Of a stretch of DNA of 64,000 nt, positions 42,863 through 52,273 are shown piece by piece. The position numbers were made by a program, and so were the translations under genes. The notes beneath the pieces were generated by a model. It searched no databases. It was not told the origin of the DNA and worked only from the letters and a program-made list of their open reading frames with translations. Every line of letters starts with the position of its first letter. Positions within the stretch are counted from its first letter, which is position 1. Origin of the DNA: Haloplanus vescus (lineage in GTDB: Archaea; Halobacteriota; Halobacteria; Halobacteriales; Haloferacaceae); assembly GCF_900107665.1 (NCBI RefSeq), contig NZ_FNQT01000003.1, positions 62,001 through 126,000 on the forward strand, written 5' to 3'.

Positions 42863-44578
42863 TTAGAACAGCCCGGTGATATTACCGTCGTCGTCGACGT
42901 CCATCCCCTCCGCGGCGGGTTCGGCGGGGAGGCCCGGCATCGTCAGCACGTCGCCGGTGAGGACGACGACGAAGCCAGCGCCCGCGTCCGGGTAACACTC
43001 CCGAACCGTGAGCGTCCAGTCGTCTTTCGGCGCGCCCTTCCGCGTCGGGTCGTCTGTCGTCGAGTGCTGGGTCTTCGAGAGACAGACGGGCATGTCGCCG
43101 TAGCCCTGTTCCTCGAGGCGCTCCAGGTCGTCCTGCGCGTCATCGGTGATGTGGGCGTCCTCGGCGCCGTACACCTCCGTCGCGACGGTTCGAATCTTCT
43201 CCTCCAGGCTCGCGTCGAGGTCGTAGAGCGGTTCGAACCCGCCCTCGTCGCTGTCGGCGAGGTCTTTTGCCGTCTCCGCGAGTTCCGCGGCACCCTCGCC
43301 GCCCTTGTCGAACGCCTCGCTGACGACGACCGGGTATCCCTGTTCTTCGCAGTGGTCGATAATCGCTTGAATCTCCGCGTCCGTGTCCGTCGGGAAGCGG
43401 TTGATGGCGACGACGAAGGGGACGTTGAACTTCTCGATGATGCCGGCGTGGTGGTCGAGGTTGACCATCCCGTCGCTGACGGCCTCGGGGTTCGGCTCTT
43501 TCAGCTTCTCGTAGTCGGTCGGCCACATGTCCAGCCCGTGGTATTTCATCGACCGAACGGCCGTCGTCAGGACGACGGAATCGGGCGAGACGCCACGGCG
43601 CGAGACAATATCGCCGAACTTCTCGAAGCCGAGGTCCGCGGCGAAGCCGGCTTCGGTCACCAGATAATCGCCGAGCGAGAGGCCGAGTTTATCCGCGAGC
43701 AGGGAGTTCGTCCCGTGGGCGATGTTGGCGAACGGACCGCCGTGGACGAACGCGGGCGACCCCTCGATAGTCTGGACGAGGTTGGGGCGGAGTGCGTCCT
43801 TGAGGAGCATCGCCATCGCACCCTCGATGCCCAGGTCGTCGACGGTGACCGGATTGCCGTCCGGGTCGTACGCGACGATCATGCGCGCGAGGCGCTCTTT
43901 CAGGTCTGCGAGCGAGTCGGAGAGACAGAGGACCGCCATCACTTCGGAGGCGGCGGTGATCTGGAAGCCCTCCTCGCGCGGCGGGCCGTTGGTCTGGCCG
44001 CCGAGGCCCACGACTACGTCGCGGAGCGCCCGGTCGTTCATGTCGAGCGCGCGCTTCCAACTCACGTTGTCCACGTCCACGTCGAGTTCGTTGCCGTAGT
44101 GGACCTTGGTGTCGAGCGTCGCCGAGACGAGGTTGTGCGCCGTCGTCAGCGCATGGAGGTCACCCGTGAAGTGGAGGTTGATGTCCTCCATCGGGAGCAC
44201 CTGCGAGTGGCCGCCGCCCGCGGCGCCGCCCTTGATGCCGAACACCGGCCCGAGCGACGGTTCGCGAACCGCGACGACGCTCTGCTCGCCGAGGTGGTTG
44301 AGTCCCTGCCCGAGGCCGACGGTCGTGACCGTCTTCCCCGCGCCCTTGGGCGTCGCCGTCGTCCCCGTCACGAGGATGAGTTTCCCCTCGTCGGCGTCGC
44401 TGAGCGTTCGCTGGATGGCGTCCTGTTCGATCTTCGCGATGCCGTTCCCTTGCGGATCGAGGTCGTCCGGTTCGAGGCCGAGGTCGCCCGCTACGTCCTC
44501 GATGGGCCGCGTCTCCGCCGCCTGCGCGATCTCCATGTCCGTCGGTACGTCCTCGCTATCCGCGTCGTCCGAGGTCAT
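42863..44578 (-). CDS. fhs: Formate--tetrahydrofolate ligase
   Basis: A 571-residue ligase making 10-formyl-THF from formate, THF and ATP for one-carbon metabolism. It has VTGTTATPKGAGKTVTTVGL (ATP loop), REPSLGPVFGIKGGAAGGG, NLHFTGDLHALTTAHNL, AFVHGGPFANIAHGTNS and TGDVLTMPGLP. The length is normal for the family. The start at 44578 adds a 14-residue acidic tail before MEIAQAAETRPIEDVA, and the Met of the latter is an alternative start. It is divided from the neighbouring genes by small spacers and appears to be singly transcribed. Confidence 0.95.
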   Translation of the reverse strand: MTSDDADSEDVPTDMEIAQAAETRPIEDVAGDLGLEPDDLDPQGNGIAKIEQDAIQRTLSDADEGKLILVTGTTATPKGAGKTVTTVGLGQGLNHLGEQSVVAVREPSLGPVFGIKGGAAGGGHSQVLPMEDINLHFTGDLHALTTAHNLVSATLDTKVHYGNELDVDVDNVSWKRALDMNDRALRDVVVGLGGQTNGPPREEGFQITAASEVMAVLCLSDSLADLKERLARMIVAYDPDGNPVTVDDLGIEGAMAMLLKDALRPNLVQTIEGSPAFVHGGPFANIAHGTNSLLADKLGLSLGDYLVTEAGFAADLGFEKFGDIVSRRGVSPDSVVLTTAVRSMKYHGLDMWPTDYEKLKEPNPEAVSDGMVNLDHHAGIIEKFNVPFVVAINRFPTDTDAEIQAIIDHCEEQGYPVVVSEAFDKGGEGAAELAETAKDLADSDEGGFEPLYDLDASLEEKIRTVATEVYGAEDAHITDDAQDDLERLEEQGYGDMPVCLSKTQHSTTDDPTRKGAPKDDWTLTVRECYPDAGAGFVVVLTGDVLTMPGLPAEPAAEGMDVDDDGNITGLF

Positions 44579-44634
44579 CTACGGATGCTACACCACCACT
44601 GCATATGTAAGCCCCGACGCTGGCGATTTTCACA

Positions 44635-45126
44635 TCATTTTTCGACATCCAGAAGCGCGACGCGTTCCGCCACGAGGTCGGCGAGGTCACCGTCGGTGAC
44701 GCCGAGTTCCGCGTCGGTCACGTCGAAAAACGCCCGCACTCGCTCGGCGTCGGTGTCGTCGAGCGTCGACGCCGGGTCGAGCCATCCCTCGACGGTCGCC
44801 GCCGCGGCGTCCTCGTCGCCCTCGCCGCTCACGACGACGGCGAGTGGCGTCCGCCCCTCACCGACGCCCATCGTCAGCGCGTCGTCGATTTGGCGACGCC
44901 CCGCCGCGTACAGCATGATTTCGACCCCGCGGTCGCGGGCGACGTTCTCCCCGCGCGCGATGGCGCGGTCCGCGAGTTCGACCGCGCGCTCCAAATGTCC
45001 GCGCCCCACGACGTAGCGGGCGTCGAACGCCTGTATCGTCACGCCGTGGTCGTCGGCGACCTGCCCCAGTCGCGACAGGAAGTCGTCCACGTCCTCGATG
45101 TCCGCGACGCCCTCGACGACTCTCAT
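44635..45126 (-). CDS. cgi121: KEOPS complex subunit Cgi121
   Basis: A 163-residue Cgi121 protein, the KEOPS subunit that captures tRNA 3' ends for t6A37 modification. The conserved parts are [52 protein letters not shown] and the ALLDVEK tail. It overlaps the hel308 stop by 4 nt (ATGA) and follows it, an arrangement I recall from other haloarchaea. The other KEOPS genes (Kae1-Bud32, Pcc1) are not in the window. Confidence 0.92.
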   Translation of the reverse strand: MRVVEGVADIEDVDDFLSRLGQVADDHGVTIQAFDARYVVGRGHLERAVELADRAIARGENVARDRGVEIMLYAAGRRQIDDALTMGVGEGRTPLAVVVSGEGDEDAAAATVEGWLDPASTLDDTDAERVRAFFDVTDAELGVTDGDLADLVAERVALLDVEK

Positions 45127-47393
45127 TCGAAATCACCCAGACTGGCCTGCTGGTCGCTCGCCGACGCCGCTGGCGCGTCGGCGTCGGTCGCCTCGTCCGC
45201 CTCGTCGTCGGGCGCAACGCCCCCGTCCGCGTCCACGTCGTCCATCGACGGGTCGCGCCGCCCCGCGTTTTCGAGGATTCGCTCGGCCGTCCGCTCGCGC
45301 CCCCGGAGCGCCCCGAGGACGGTCGACTTTTCTGCCTCTCGGAGGTCCGCGCGGCTCTCCACGCCTGCTTCGAACAGCCGACGAGCGCGCTTTCGGCCGA
45401 TACCGCGAACCCCCGCCAAGTCGAGGAGTTCGTCGCGGACGCCGTACTCGACGCGCTTTTTCGCCTCGCGGACGGCGACCACGCAATCTAGGTCAAGGTC
45501 GGTCGCCAGACGCTCCGCCGCGCCGAGCAACCACTCCGCGGTGTCGACTTTCCCCCGGATGTCGCCGGGACCGACGCCGTAGCGGTCGGTGAGGCGGTCC
45601 TCGTCCACCTCGCGCGTCCAGTCTTCGAGCAACTTCGCCGTCTTCAGCGCCGAGAGCCACTCCTCGAAGCGCACGTCCTCGAACTCGGAGGGGACACGAC
45701 CGAGAAACTCCGTCTCGCGTTCGTAACAGAGTTCGGTGTACGTCTCGCGGTCCCCCGACTTCAGGTAGAGTTCGTACATGTCCGGGGTGCGGCAGACGAG
45801 GTGATAGAGGCCGAGGGGGGTTGGGTCGTCGGCGTCCTGGAGGCCGTCGACGATTTCCGCCGCGCTCATCGGGTCGAGGTAGAGTCGCGAGACGGTGTGA
45901 CCGAGGTTGGTTGCCGTGATGGTCTCGCCATCTCGCTCCACGAAGTCGTTGGCGACGAGATACTCGATGGTCGAATCGACGACCGAGGCCAGCTGCCCCG
46001 AGTCGTCGCTCGCTTGCGTCGCGTACAGCGTCCGGTCGAGGAATTCGAGCAAGCCCTCGCGGGTGCGGGCGAACCCGGAGGCGACCGTCGCGAGCAGGTG
46101 GGTCCGCATCGCGGGTTCGCGCGCCAGCTTCGAGGAGACCGGCTCCGGGTCGGCCTCGACGTAGCGGTCGAACAGTTCGTCCATCGTGTCGTGGTCGTCC
46201 GCGAGGAGGACGGCCTCGCCGTACGGGTCGAGGCCGGGACGCCCCGCGCGCCCGAACATCTGGTGGACTTCGAGCGTGTCGAGCGGTTTCATCCCCCCGA
46301 ACTCGCCGTCGTAGCGCCGCCAGTCGCGGACGATGACCCGTCGGCTCGGCGTGTTGACGCCGGCGGCGAGCGTCGGCGTCGCGCAGATGGCCTTCAACAG
46401 GCGGTCGCGGAACGCGTCCTCGACGAGCGAACGGTGGTCGGCGGCGAGGCCGGCGTGGTGGAACGCGGCCCCCTTTCGTACGACTGCGGCGAGGTCGTCG
46501 CTCGTCTCGGTGTCGGAGACGGCCGCCACCTCGTCGGCGATGTCCGCGAGTTCGGCGCGTTCGTCGTCGGTCAGGTGCGCCTCCGTCACGTCGCTCAGTC
46601 GGCGCGCCGCGGCCTCGGCGTTCCGCCGCGAGTTGACGAACACGAGCGAGGAGCCGTCTTCGTCGAGGGTGTCGTCCACGAGCGCCGCGGTCGGTCGCTC
46701 GCCTCGCCCCACCGGCACCTCGCGTTGGCTGTCGTCGTCGAAGGTGATGGCGTCGCCGTAGTGGACGCCGGTCCGGAGGTCGACCGGGCGCCAGTCCGAT
46801 TTCACCAACTCGGCGTCCAGCCAGTCGGCCACCTCGTCGGCGTTGTCGACGGTGGCCGAGAGCGCGACCACCTGCAGGTCGGCGGCGATGCGCCGGAGTT
46901 TCGCGAGCGTCACCTCCAGCGTCGGGCCGCGGTTCGGGTCGTCGACGAGGTGGACTTCGTCGGCGACGACACAGGTGAGGTCCTCTATCCACGGCGCGCC
47001 GTTGCGAACCAGCGAGTCCACCTTCTCGCTGGTCGCGACGACGATGTCGCGGGACGCCAGCCACTCCTCGCTCGACTCGTAGTTGCCGGTGGAGATGCCC
47101 ACGTCGATGCCGAACTCGTTCCAGCGCTCGAATTCGGCCTTCTTCTCGCTGGCGAGGGCGCGAAGTGGGACGACGTAGAGCGCCTTGCCGCCGCGTTCGA
47201 CGCTCGACAGCATGGCGAGTTCCGAAATCAGCGTCTTGCCGCTGGCGGTCGGCACGCTGGCGACGAGGCTCTCGCCCTCGGTGACGCCGGCGTCGACCGC
47301 TTCGGCCTGTGGCGGATAGAGCGCCTCGATGCCCGACTCGCGGAGGAAGTCGGGGACGCCCGCCGGCAGGCCGGGGATGTCCACGGGGTTCAT
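45123..47393 (-). CDS. hel308: ATP-dependent DNA helicase Hel308
   Basis: A 756-residue Ski2-like 3'-5' helicase that works at stalled forks. It has the Q motif YPPQAEA, Walker A ASGKT, DEVH box, motif III LSATV and motif [12 protein letters not shown], then a winged helix, ratchet domain and the C-terminal helix-hairpin-helix [20 protein letters not shown]. The acidic tail ends QASLGDF, a PIP-box-like sequence for PCNA binding. The start ATG 47393 ([12 protein letters not shown]) fits; the longer frame is promoter. It is co-translated with cgi121 (4-nt overlap). Confidence 0.96.
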   Translation of the reverse strand: MNPVDIPGLPAGVPDFLRESGIEALYPPQAEAVDAGVTEGESLVASVPTASGKTLISELAMLSSVERGGKALYVVPLRALASEKKAEFERWNEFGIDVGISTGNYESSEEWLASRDIVVATSEKVDSLVRNGAPWIEDLTCVVADEVHLVDDPNRGPTLEVTLAKLRRIAADLQVVALSATVDNADEVADWLDAELVKSDWRPVDLRTGVHYGDAITFDDDSQREVPVGRGERPTAALVDDTLDEDGSSLVFVNSRRNAEAAARRLSDVTEAHLTDDERAELADIADEVAAVSDTETSDDLAAVVRKGAAFHHAGLAADHRSLVEDAFRDRLLKAICATPTLAAGVNTPSRRVIVRDWRRYDGEFGGMKPLDTLEVHQMFGRAGRPGLDPYGEAVLLADDHDTMDELFDRYVEADPEPVSSKLAREPAMRTHLLATVASGFARTREGLLEFLDRTLYATQASDDSGQLASVVDSTIEYLVANDFVERDGETITATNLGHTVSRLYLDPMSAAEIVDGLQDADDPTPLGLYHLVCRTPDMYELYLKSGDRETYTELCYERETEFLGRVPSEFEDVRFEEWLSALKTAKLLEDWTREVDEDRLTDRYGVGPGDIRGKVDTAEWLLGAAERLATDLDLDCVVAVREAKKRVEYGVRDELLDLAGVRGIGRKRARRLFEAGVESRADLREAEKSTVLGALRGRERTAERILENAGRRDPSMDDVDADGGVAPDDEADEATDADAPAASASDQQASLGDFE

Positions 47394-47490
47394 TTCGTCT
47401 ACCGAACCTTGGCGCGTCCCGGCGTTTAACCTGTCGGGTCGGGGTCGGCCGAGCCGCGGGTTTAACCCCGCCCGGCGGTAACGGATACGC

Positions 47491-47874
47491 ATGTCAGAGA
47501 CCGACCCCGACGCCCCTGACATCGAGGACCTCGTCGGTGTCGAGGAACCCAGCTTTCAGCACGTCCTCAGCTGTGTCTTCGGTATCGAGGACCACGAGAG
47601 TCGGGCCTATCTCGCCTTGCTCGACGCGCCGGACAGTACCGTCGCCGAACTCGCCGACGCCCTCGACCGCGACCGGAGCAACGTCAACCGCTCGCTGACG
47701 ACGCTCCTCGACAAGGGGTTGGCCGAGCGCGAACGCCGCCTACTCGACCCCGGCGGCTACGTCTACCAGTACACCGCGACGCCGCTTCCCGAGGCCAAGG
47801 AGATGCTCCACCAGACCCTCGACGCGTGGGTCGTTCGCGTCCACGACGCCATCGACGACTTCGGTACCGAGTGA
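47491..47874 (+). CDS. TrmB/HTH-type transcriptional regulator
   Basis: A 127-residue protein with a winged helix-turn-helix: [33 protein letters not shown] is the helix-turn-helix, followed by a wing ([21 protein letters not shown]) and a C-terminal helix that may dimerise. It resembles the short TrmB-related regulators of haloarchaea. It is divergent from hel308 with under 100 nt between starts, so it may control itself and hel308; the target is unproven. Confidence 0.85.
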   Translation: MSETDPDAPDIEDLVGVEEPSFQHVLSCVFGIEDHESRAYLALLDAPDSTVAELADALDRDRSNVNRSLTTLLDKGLAERERRLLDPGGYVYQYTATPLPEAKEMLHQTLDAWVVRVHDAIDDFGTE

Positions 47875-47919
47875 CGCGGAACCCCCCCGTTTTTCACGCC
47901 GTAGGCCCTCCCTCCGCTA

Positions 47920-49179
47920 ATGAGTCTCGACCTGACTGCGGACACTCCCTCGGCACCGGCCGTCGCCGACGACGGCGTCTGGCTCGCGTGTATCGAGTGC
48001 GGTGAGACGTTCGCCCCCTTCTCGGCGATTCGCTACACCTGCGACCACTGCGACGGACTGCTCGAAGTCCGGTACGACGACCCGCCCACCTTCGACGACT
48101 TCGAGGGTCGCGGCGTCTGGCGCTATTCCGCCGCACTCCCCTTCGAGATGGGCGTCTCGCTCCCCGAAGGCGACACGCCGCTTCATCACGTCCCCCGTCT
48201 CGAAGAGGAGATTGGCATCGAGCGTCTCCGCGTCAAACACGAGGGGATGAACCCGACCGGGAGTTTCAAAGACCGCGGCATGACCGTCGGCGTCCGCGTC
48301 GCGGAGGAACTCGGCGTCGACCGCCTCGCCTGCGCGTCCACGGGGAACACGAGCGCCGCCCTCGCGGCTTACGGTGCCCGTGGCGGCATGCCGACGCTCG
48401 TCTTGCTCCCTGCGGGGAAAGTCGCCGCCGGCAAAATCGCGCAGGCGGCGCTTCACGACGCCCGCATCCTCGAAGTCGACGGCAACTTCGACGACTGTCT
48501 CGACATCGTGCAGGACCTCGCCGCCCGCGGCGAGGTGTACCTCCTCAACTCGCTCAACCCGTTCCGCCTCGAGGGCCAGAAGACCATCGGCCTCGAAATC
48601 TTAGAGGAGTTCCACGCCGACCACGGCACGTATCCGGACCGCATCGTCCTCCCCGTGGGCAACGCGGGCAACACCTCGGCGCTCTACAAGTGCTTCCGCG
48701 AACTCGTCCAGAGCGGCGCGCTCGACGCCGACGACGTGCCGAAGCTCACGGGCGTGCAGGCCGAGGGCGCCGCGCCGATGGTCGAGGCAATCGAGGAGGG
48801 CAACGACGAGGTGCGTCGCTGGCCCGACGTGGAGACCATCGCCACCGCCATCCGCATCGGCAACCCGGTCAACGCGCCGAAGGCGCTCCCGGGGATTCGA
48901 CAAACCGGCGGCACCGCCGTCTCCGTCACCGACGAGGCCATCACCGACGCCCAGCGCTCCCTCGCGAGCGAGGGCGTGGGCGTCGAACCCGCTTCCGCAA
49001 CCTCAATCGCCGGCCTCCGAAAGCTCCGCGAACAGGGCGTCGTCGACGACGACGAACAGGTCGTCTGTCTCACCACGGGGCACCTCCTCAAGGACCCCGA
49101 CGCCGCCTTCGCTGCGGGCAACAAACCGGAGAGCGTCCCGAACGACACCGAGGCCATCCTCGACCACATCGCGGAGTAG
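47920..49179 (+). CDS. thrC: Threonine synthase
   Basis: A 419-residue PLP enzyme converting O-phosphohomoserine to threonine. An N-terminal zinc-ribbon-like segment has CIEC (24-27) and CDHC (41-44). PLP Lys117 lies in NPTGSFKDRG. CASTGNTSAALAAYGARGG and LPVGNAGNTSALYK bind the PLP phosphate. It is the threonine end of the aspartate pathway begun by lysC (14007). It follows the HTH gene by 45 nt on the same strand. Confidence 0.95.
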   Translation: MSLDLTADTPSAPAVADDGVWLACIECGETFAPFSAIRYTCDHCDGLLEVRYDDPPTFDDFEGRGVWRYSAALPFEMGVSLPEGDTPLHHVPRLEEEIGIERLRVKHEGMNPTGSFKDRGMTVGVRVAEELGVDRLACASTGNTSAALAAYGARGGMPTLVLLPAGKVAAGKIAQAALHDARILEVDGNFDDCLDIVQDLAARGEVYLLNSLNPFRLEGQKTIGLEILEEFHADHGTYPDRIVLPVGNAGNTSALYKCFRELVQSGALDADDVPKLTGVQAEGAAPMVEAIEEGNDEVRRWPDVETIATAIRIGNPVNAPKALPGIRQTGGTAVSVTDEAITDAQRSLASEGVGVEPASATSIAGLRKLREQGVVDDDEQVVCLTTGHLLKDPDAAFAAGNKPESVPNDTEAILDHIAE

Positions 49180-49247
49180 CGCGGCTCCACGGGATGTGAC
49201 GGGACGAAAAACAGTGGGCTACCCCGTGCCCGTGCGGTCGGTTTCTT

Positions 49248-49550
49248 TCAGGCGCCGATGTCGGGGTCGGCGGCCAAGTCGTCGAAGCCAGCGAGGCGGT
49301 AGGCGCGCGAGTCCGTGCAGTCCTCGTTTTCGGCCGCCAGGTCGCCGATGGCCAGGTCGTAGCGGTGCGCGAAGCCATCGTAGTCGTCCGTCGCCTCGAC
49401 GGCGTCGAGGAACGCCTCGGCGGTCAGGTCCTCGTCTTCCTCGTTGCGGTAGGCGGCGGCTTTCTCGGCGGCGGCCGCGGCCGTCTCCTCGTCGGCGCCG
49501 AAGCGGTCGGTGAACGCGTCACGAACTGTTGTCTCGAAGTCGTCGCTCAT
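49248..49550 (-). CDS. Small acidic haloarchaeal protein (100 aa)
   Basis: A 100-residue, mostly helical acidic protein (MSDDFETTVRDAFTDRFGAD), rich in Ala, Glu and Asp, with one Cys near the end (NEDCTDSRAYRLAGFDDL). No membrane helix and no known motif. The start at 49550 is chosen because the upstream codons are unlike the rest. It is divergent from the coiled-coil gene (49640). Confidence 0.65.
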   Translation of the reverse strand: MSDDFETTVRDAFTDRFGADEETAAAAAEKAAAYRNEEDEDLTAEAFLDAVEATDDYDGFAHRYDLAIGDLAAENEDCTDSRAYRLAGFDDLAADPDIGA

Positions 49551-49639
49551 GGACGACTGTCGGCGACGTGCGCCCCTATACGTTTCGTCCGACGACCGTC
49601 TGACGAGACTTTTTGATGGTGTGACAACTAGACACATGC

Positions 49640-49948
49640 ATGGCACCTACCGGGTTCCCGACTGGCACCGTGAGCAGCGGCCGCGAGGAGTCCGAGACCG
49701 GTCGCCGGCCCACGCAGAGCGCCGACACCGACCTCGAAACGCGCGTCGTCGAACTCGAACGCGAGAACGCGGCGCTCCGCGACGCCCTCGAGCAACAGCG
49801 TCGCGAGAACGAGCGCATCGTCGAACGGTACGAACGGTTACTGGACCAAGAGCGCGGCGGGGACGAGGCGCCGTCCCGAGACGAGACGCCCGCGGACCCC
49901 GCCGACGCCGGCGCCCTCGCCCGCGTCGCTCGCTTCTTCGGCGTGTAG
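49640..49948 (+). CDS. Coiled-coil haloarchaeal protein (102 aa)
   Basis: A 102-residue protein: a polar N-terminus, then one long coiled coil (about 30-70, DLETRVVELERENAALRDAL and RRENERIVERYERLLDQ), an acidic linker, and an amphipathic C-terminus ALARVARFFGV. It probably dimerises. No family is recognised. It ends 1 nt before the serA stop, tail to tail. Confidence 0.65.
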   Translation: MAPTGFPTGTVSSGREESETGRRPTQSADTDLETRVVELERENAALRDALEQQRRENERIVERYERLLDQERGGDEAPSRDETPADPADAGALARVARFFGV

Positions 49949-49949
49949 G

Positions 49950-51542
49950 CTACTCGTCGTCGTCGTTGCCGAGCGTAATCTGTTTCACGTCGATGATTCG
50001 CTCGTCGGCGCGAATCGTCGCCGCGGCGTCTTCCGGCACCGGCGAGTCGAGGTTGTACACCGTCATCGCTTCGCCGCCCAGCGTCTCGCGGCCGTTGAAC
50101 ATCCCCGCGATGTTGACGCCGTTGTCGCCGAGAACTGTCCCGATGAGGCCGAGGACGCCCGGGCGGTCGTAGTTGCGAACGACGAGCATCTGCCCGTGCG
50201 GGACGGCGTCGACTCGGTAGCCGTCGATGCGCACGATTCGGGGGTCGTCTCCGGTAAAGAGCGTACCGCAGACGCGCACCGAATCCGTGCCGTCGCCGAC
50301 GGTGACGGTGACGAGACTCTGGAAGTTCTCGCTCTGTCGCGTCTTCTCCTCCGTCACCTCGATACCTCGCTCCTCGGCGATTTTCGGGGCGTTGACGGCG
50401 TTGACCTGCCACTCCAGCGGTTCGAACACGCCCTTGAGCGCGCTCGCGGTGACGAACTCCACGTCTTCCTCCGCGATGTCGCCCTCGTAGCGCACCCGGA
50501 CCTCAGAAATCCGTCCCTCGAACATCTGGGCGGCGACTTTCCCCGCCGTCTCCGCGAGGTCGATGTACGGCTGGACGCGGGGGAACGCGCTCTCGTCGAT
50601 GGAGGGGGCGTTGAGCGCGTTCGCGACGGGTTCGTCGTCGAAGGCGGCGACCACCTGGTCCGCGATGCTCGTGGCGACGTGTTCCTGTGCGGCCTCCGTC
50701 GACGCGCCGAGGTGGGGCGTGACGACGATGTCGTCGACCGACAGCAGCGGGTTGTCCGGGTCGACGGGTTCGTCCGCGAACACGTCGACGGCGGCGCCGG
50801 CGAGGGTGCCGTCCTCGACGGCCGCCGCGAGCGCCGTCTCGTCGACGACGCCACCGCGCGCGCAGTTGACGAGATAGCCGCCCTCCAGCAACGCGAGCTC
50901 GTCCTCGGCGATCATTCCCTCCGTCTCCGGCGTCAGGGGGGTGTGGACCGTCAGGAAGTCCGCGCGCTCCAGACACGCCTCGAACTCGACGAGTTCGGCG
51001 CCGAGCTGGTCGGCGCGCTCCTCGCCGATGTAGGGGTCGTAGGCGACGAGGTCCATCCCGAGCGACCCGAGGCGTTTCGCCACCTCTTGGCCGACGCGGC
51101 CGAGGCCGACGACGCCCAGCGTCTTGGCGTTGACTTCCGTGCCGAGGTAGTCGCCTTTCGCCCACTCGCCGGCGCGGAGGCGGGCGTGGGCCTGCGGGAT
51201 GGAGCGGGCGGTGGCGAAGGTCATCGCCACCGTGTGCTCGGCCGCCGCCCGGACGTTCCCCTCGGGGGCGTTGGCGACGATGACGCCGTGGTCGGTCGCA
51301 GCGTCGATGTCGATGTTGTCGACGCCGATGCCCGCCCGCCCGACGATGACGAGGTCGGGCGCCGCCTCGAACACCGCCTCGGTCACGTCCGTCCCGGACC
51401 GCACGATGAGCGCGTTGGCGTCTGCAACGGCGTCGAGCAGGGCGTCCCCCTCGACGTCGTAGGCCGTCTCGACCTGGTGGCCCGCCGCCCGCAGGCGGTC
51501 GAGGCCCGCGTCCGCTATCGGGTCCGTGACGAGTACCTTCAT
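49950..51542 (-). CDS. serA: D-3-phosphoglycerate dehydrogenase
   Basis: A 530-residue type-1 SerA, the first step of phosphoserine synthesis: a D-2-hydroxyacid dehydrogenase core with GRAGIGVDNID, VVGLGRVGQEVAKRLGSLG (NAD loop), NCARGGVVDE and TPHLGAST (His of the catalytic pair), then the ASB domain (about 320-450) and a C-terminal ACT domain (about 455-525) for serine feedback. The start ATG 51542 (MKVLVTDPIADAGL) is standard. It is divergent from serB with 89 nt between starts. Confidence 0.95.
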   Translation of the reverse strand: MKVLVTDPIADAGLDRLRAAGHQVETAYDVEGDALLDAVADANALIVRSGTDVTEAVFEAAPDLVIVGRAGIGVDNIDIDAATDHGVIVANAPEGNVRAAAEHTVAMTFATARSIPQAHARLRAGEWAKGDYLGTEVNAKTLGVVGLGRVGQEVAKRLGSLGMDLVAYDPYIGEERADQLGAELVEFEACLERADFLTVHTPLTPETEGMIAEDELALLEGGYLVNCARGGVVDETALAAAVEDGTLAGAAVDVFADEPVDPDNPLLSVDDIVVTPHLGASTEAAQEHVATSIADQVVAAFDDEPVANALNAPSIDESAFPRVQPYIDLAETAGKVAAQMFEGRISEVRVRYEGDIAEEDVEFVTASALKGVFEPLEWQVNAVNAPKIAEERGIEVTEEKTRQSENFQSLVTVTVGDGTDSVRVCGTLFTGDDPRIVRIDGYRVDAVPHGQMLVVRNYDRPGVLGLIGTVLGDNGVNIAGMFNGRETLGGEAMTVYNLDSPVPEDAAATIRADERIIDVKQITLGNDDDE

Positions 51543-51631
51543 ACTCGAATCGAACGACGGATGGCTGTTAAGGGTTTCCAAGAACCGGCTCGCGGCGGGA
51601 GATTCAAATCCTCCGACGGCGACGATGACGT

Positions 51632-52273
51632 ATGCGACTCGTCGCGTTCGACTTCGACGGCACGCTTTCGGACTCCGAGATGACGGTCCTCCTCGGCGAG
51701 CAGTGCGGCGTCGCCGACCGGATGGCCGACGTGACCGAACGGGCGATGAACGACGAGATAAGTTACGCCGAGAGCCTGCGGGAGCGCGCCGGCCTCCTTG
51801 ACGGCCTCAGTCTCGCGCGGGCGGACGACGCCTTCGCACAGGTCCGCCTCCGCTCGGGCGCCGCCGACGTGCTCGGACGCCTCCACGACGCCGGCCACCA
51901 CACCGCCATCCTCACCGGCGGCTTCGAACGCGGCGTCGAGGCGGCGCTGACGCGTGCCGGGGTCGAAGAATACGTCGACACCATCGTCGCCAACCGCCTC
52001 CCAGCGGCGGACGGGAAACTGACTGGCGAGGTGGAGGGACCGCTGGTTGAGGGGACGAAAGACGAGGCGCTTGAGTCGTTGGCCGAGGAGGTGGACGTCC
52101 CCCTCTCGCGGACCGTCGCCATCGGTGACGGTGCCAACGACCTCCCGATGCTGGAGGTGGCCGGCCTCTCGGTCGGCTTCCTCCCCAAACCCGCCGTCCG
52201 GCCCGCCTGTGACGTGGTGGTCGCGTCGATGGACCGCCTCGGCGAGGTGTTCGAGGAACGGGACCTGCTCTAA
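51632..52273 (+). CDS. serB: Phosphoserine phosphatase (HAD family)
   Basis: A 213-residue HAD hydrolase. DFDGTLSDSE carries the nucleophile Asp7, followed by TGGF (motif II), the Lys in EGTKDEA and GDGANDLPML (motif IV). Divergence from serA supports the serine pathway assignment. It overlaps the metY stop by 4 nt, tail to tail. Related HAD enzymes act on other phosphates, so context adds most of the certainty. Confidence 0.9.
   Translation: MRLVAFDFDGTLSDSEMTVLLGEQCGVADRMADVTERAMNDEISYAESLRERAGLLDGLSLARADDAFAQVRLRSGAADVLGRLHDAGHHTAILTGGFERGVEAALTRAGVEEYVDTIVANRLPAADGKLTGEVEGPLVEGTKDEALESLAEEVDVPLSRTVAIGDGANDLPMLEVAGLSVGFLPKPAVRPACDVVVASMDRLGEVFEERDLL

Noticed and set aside
51597-51622. T-arm-like sequence GGAGATTCAAATCCTCC between serA and serB
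   Set aside because: No acceptor, D or anticodon arm could be built around it, so it is not a tRNA; a tRNA remnant cannot be shown.
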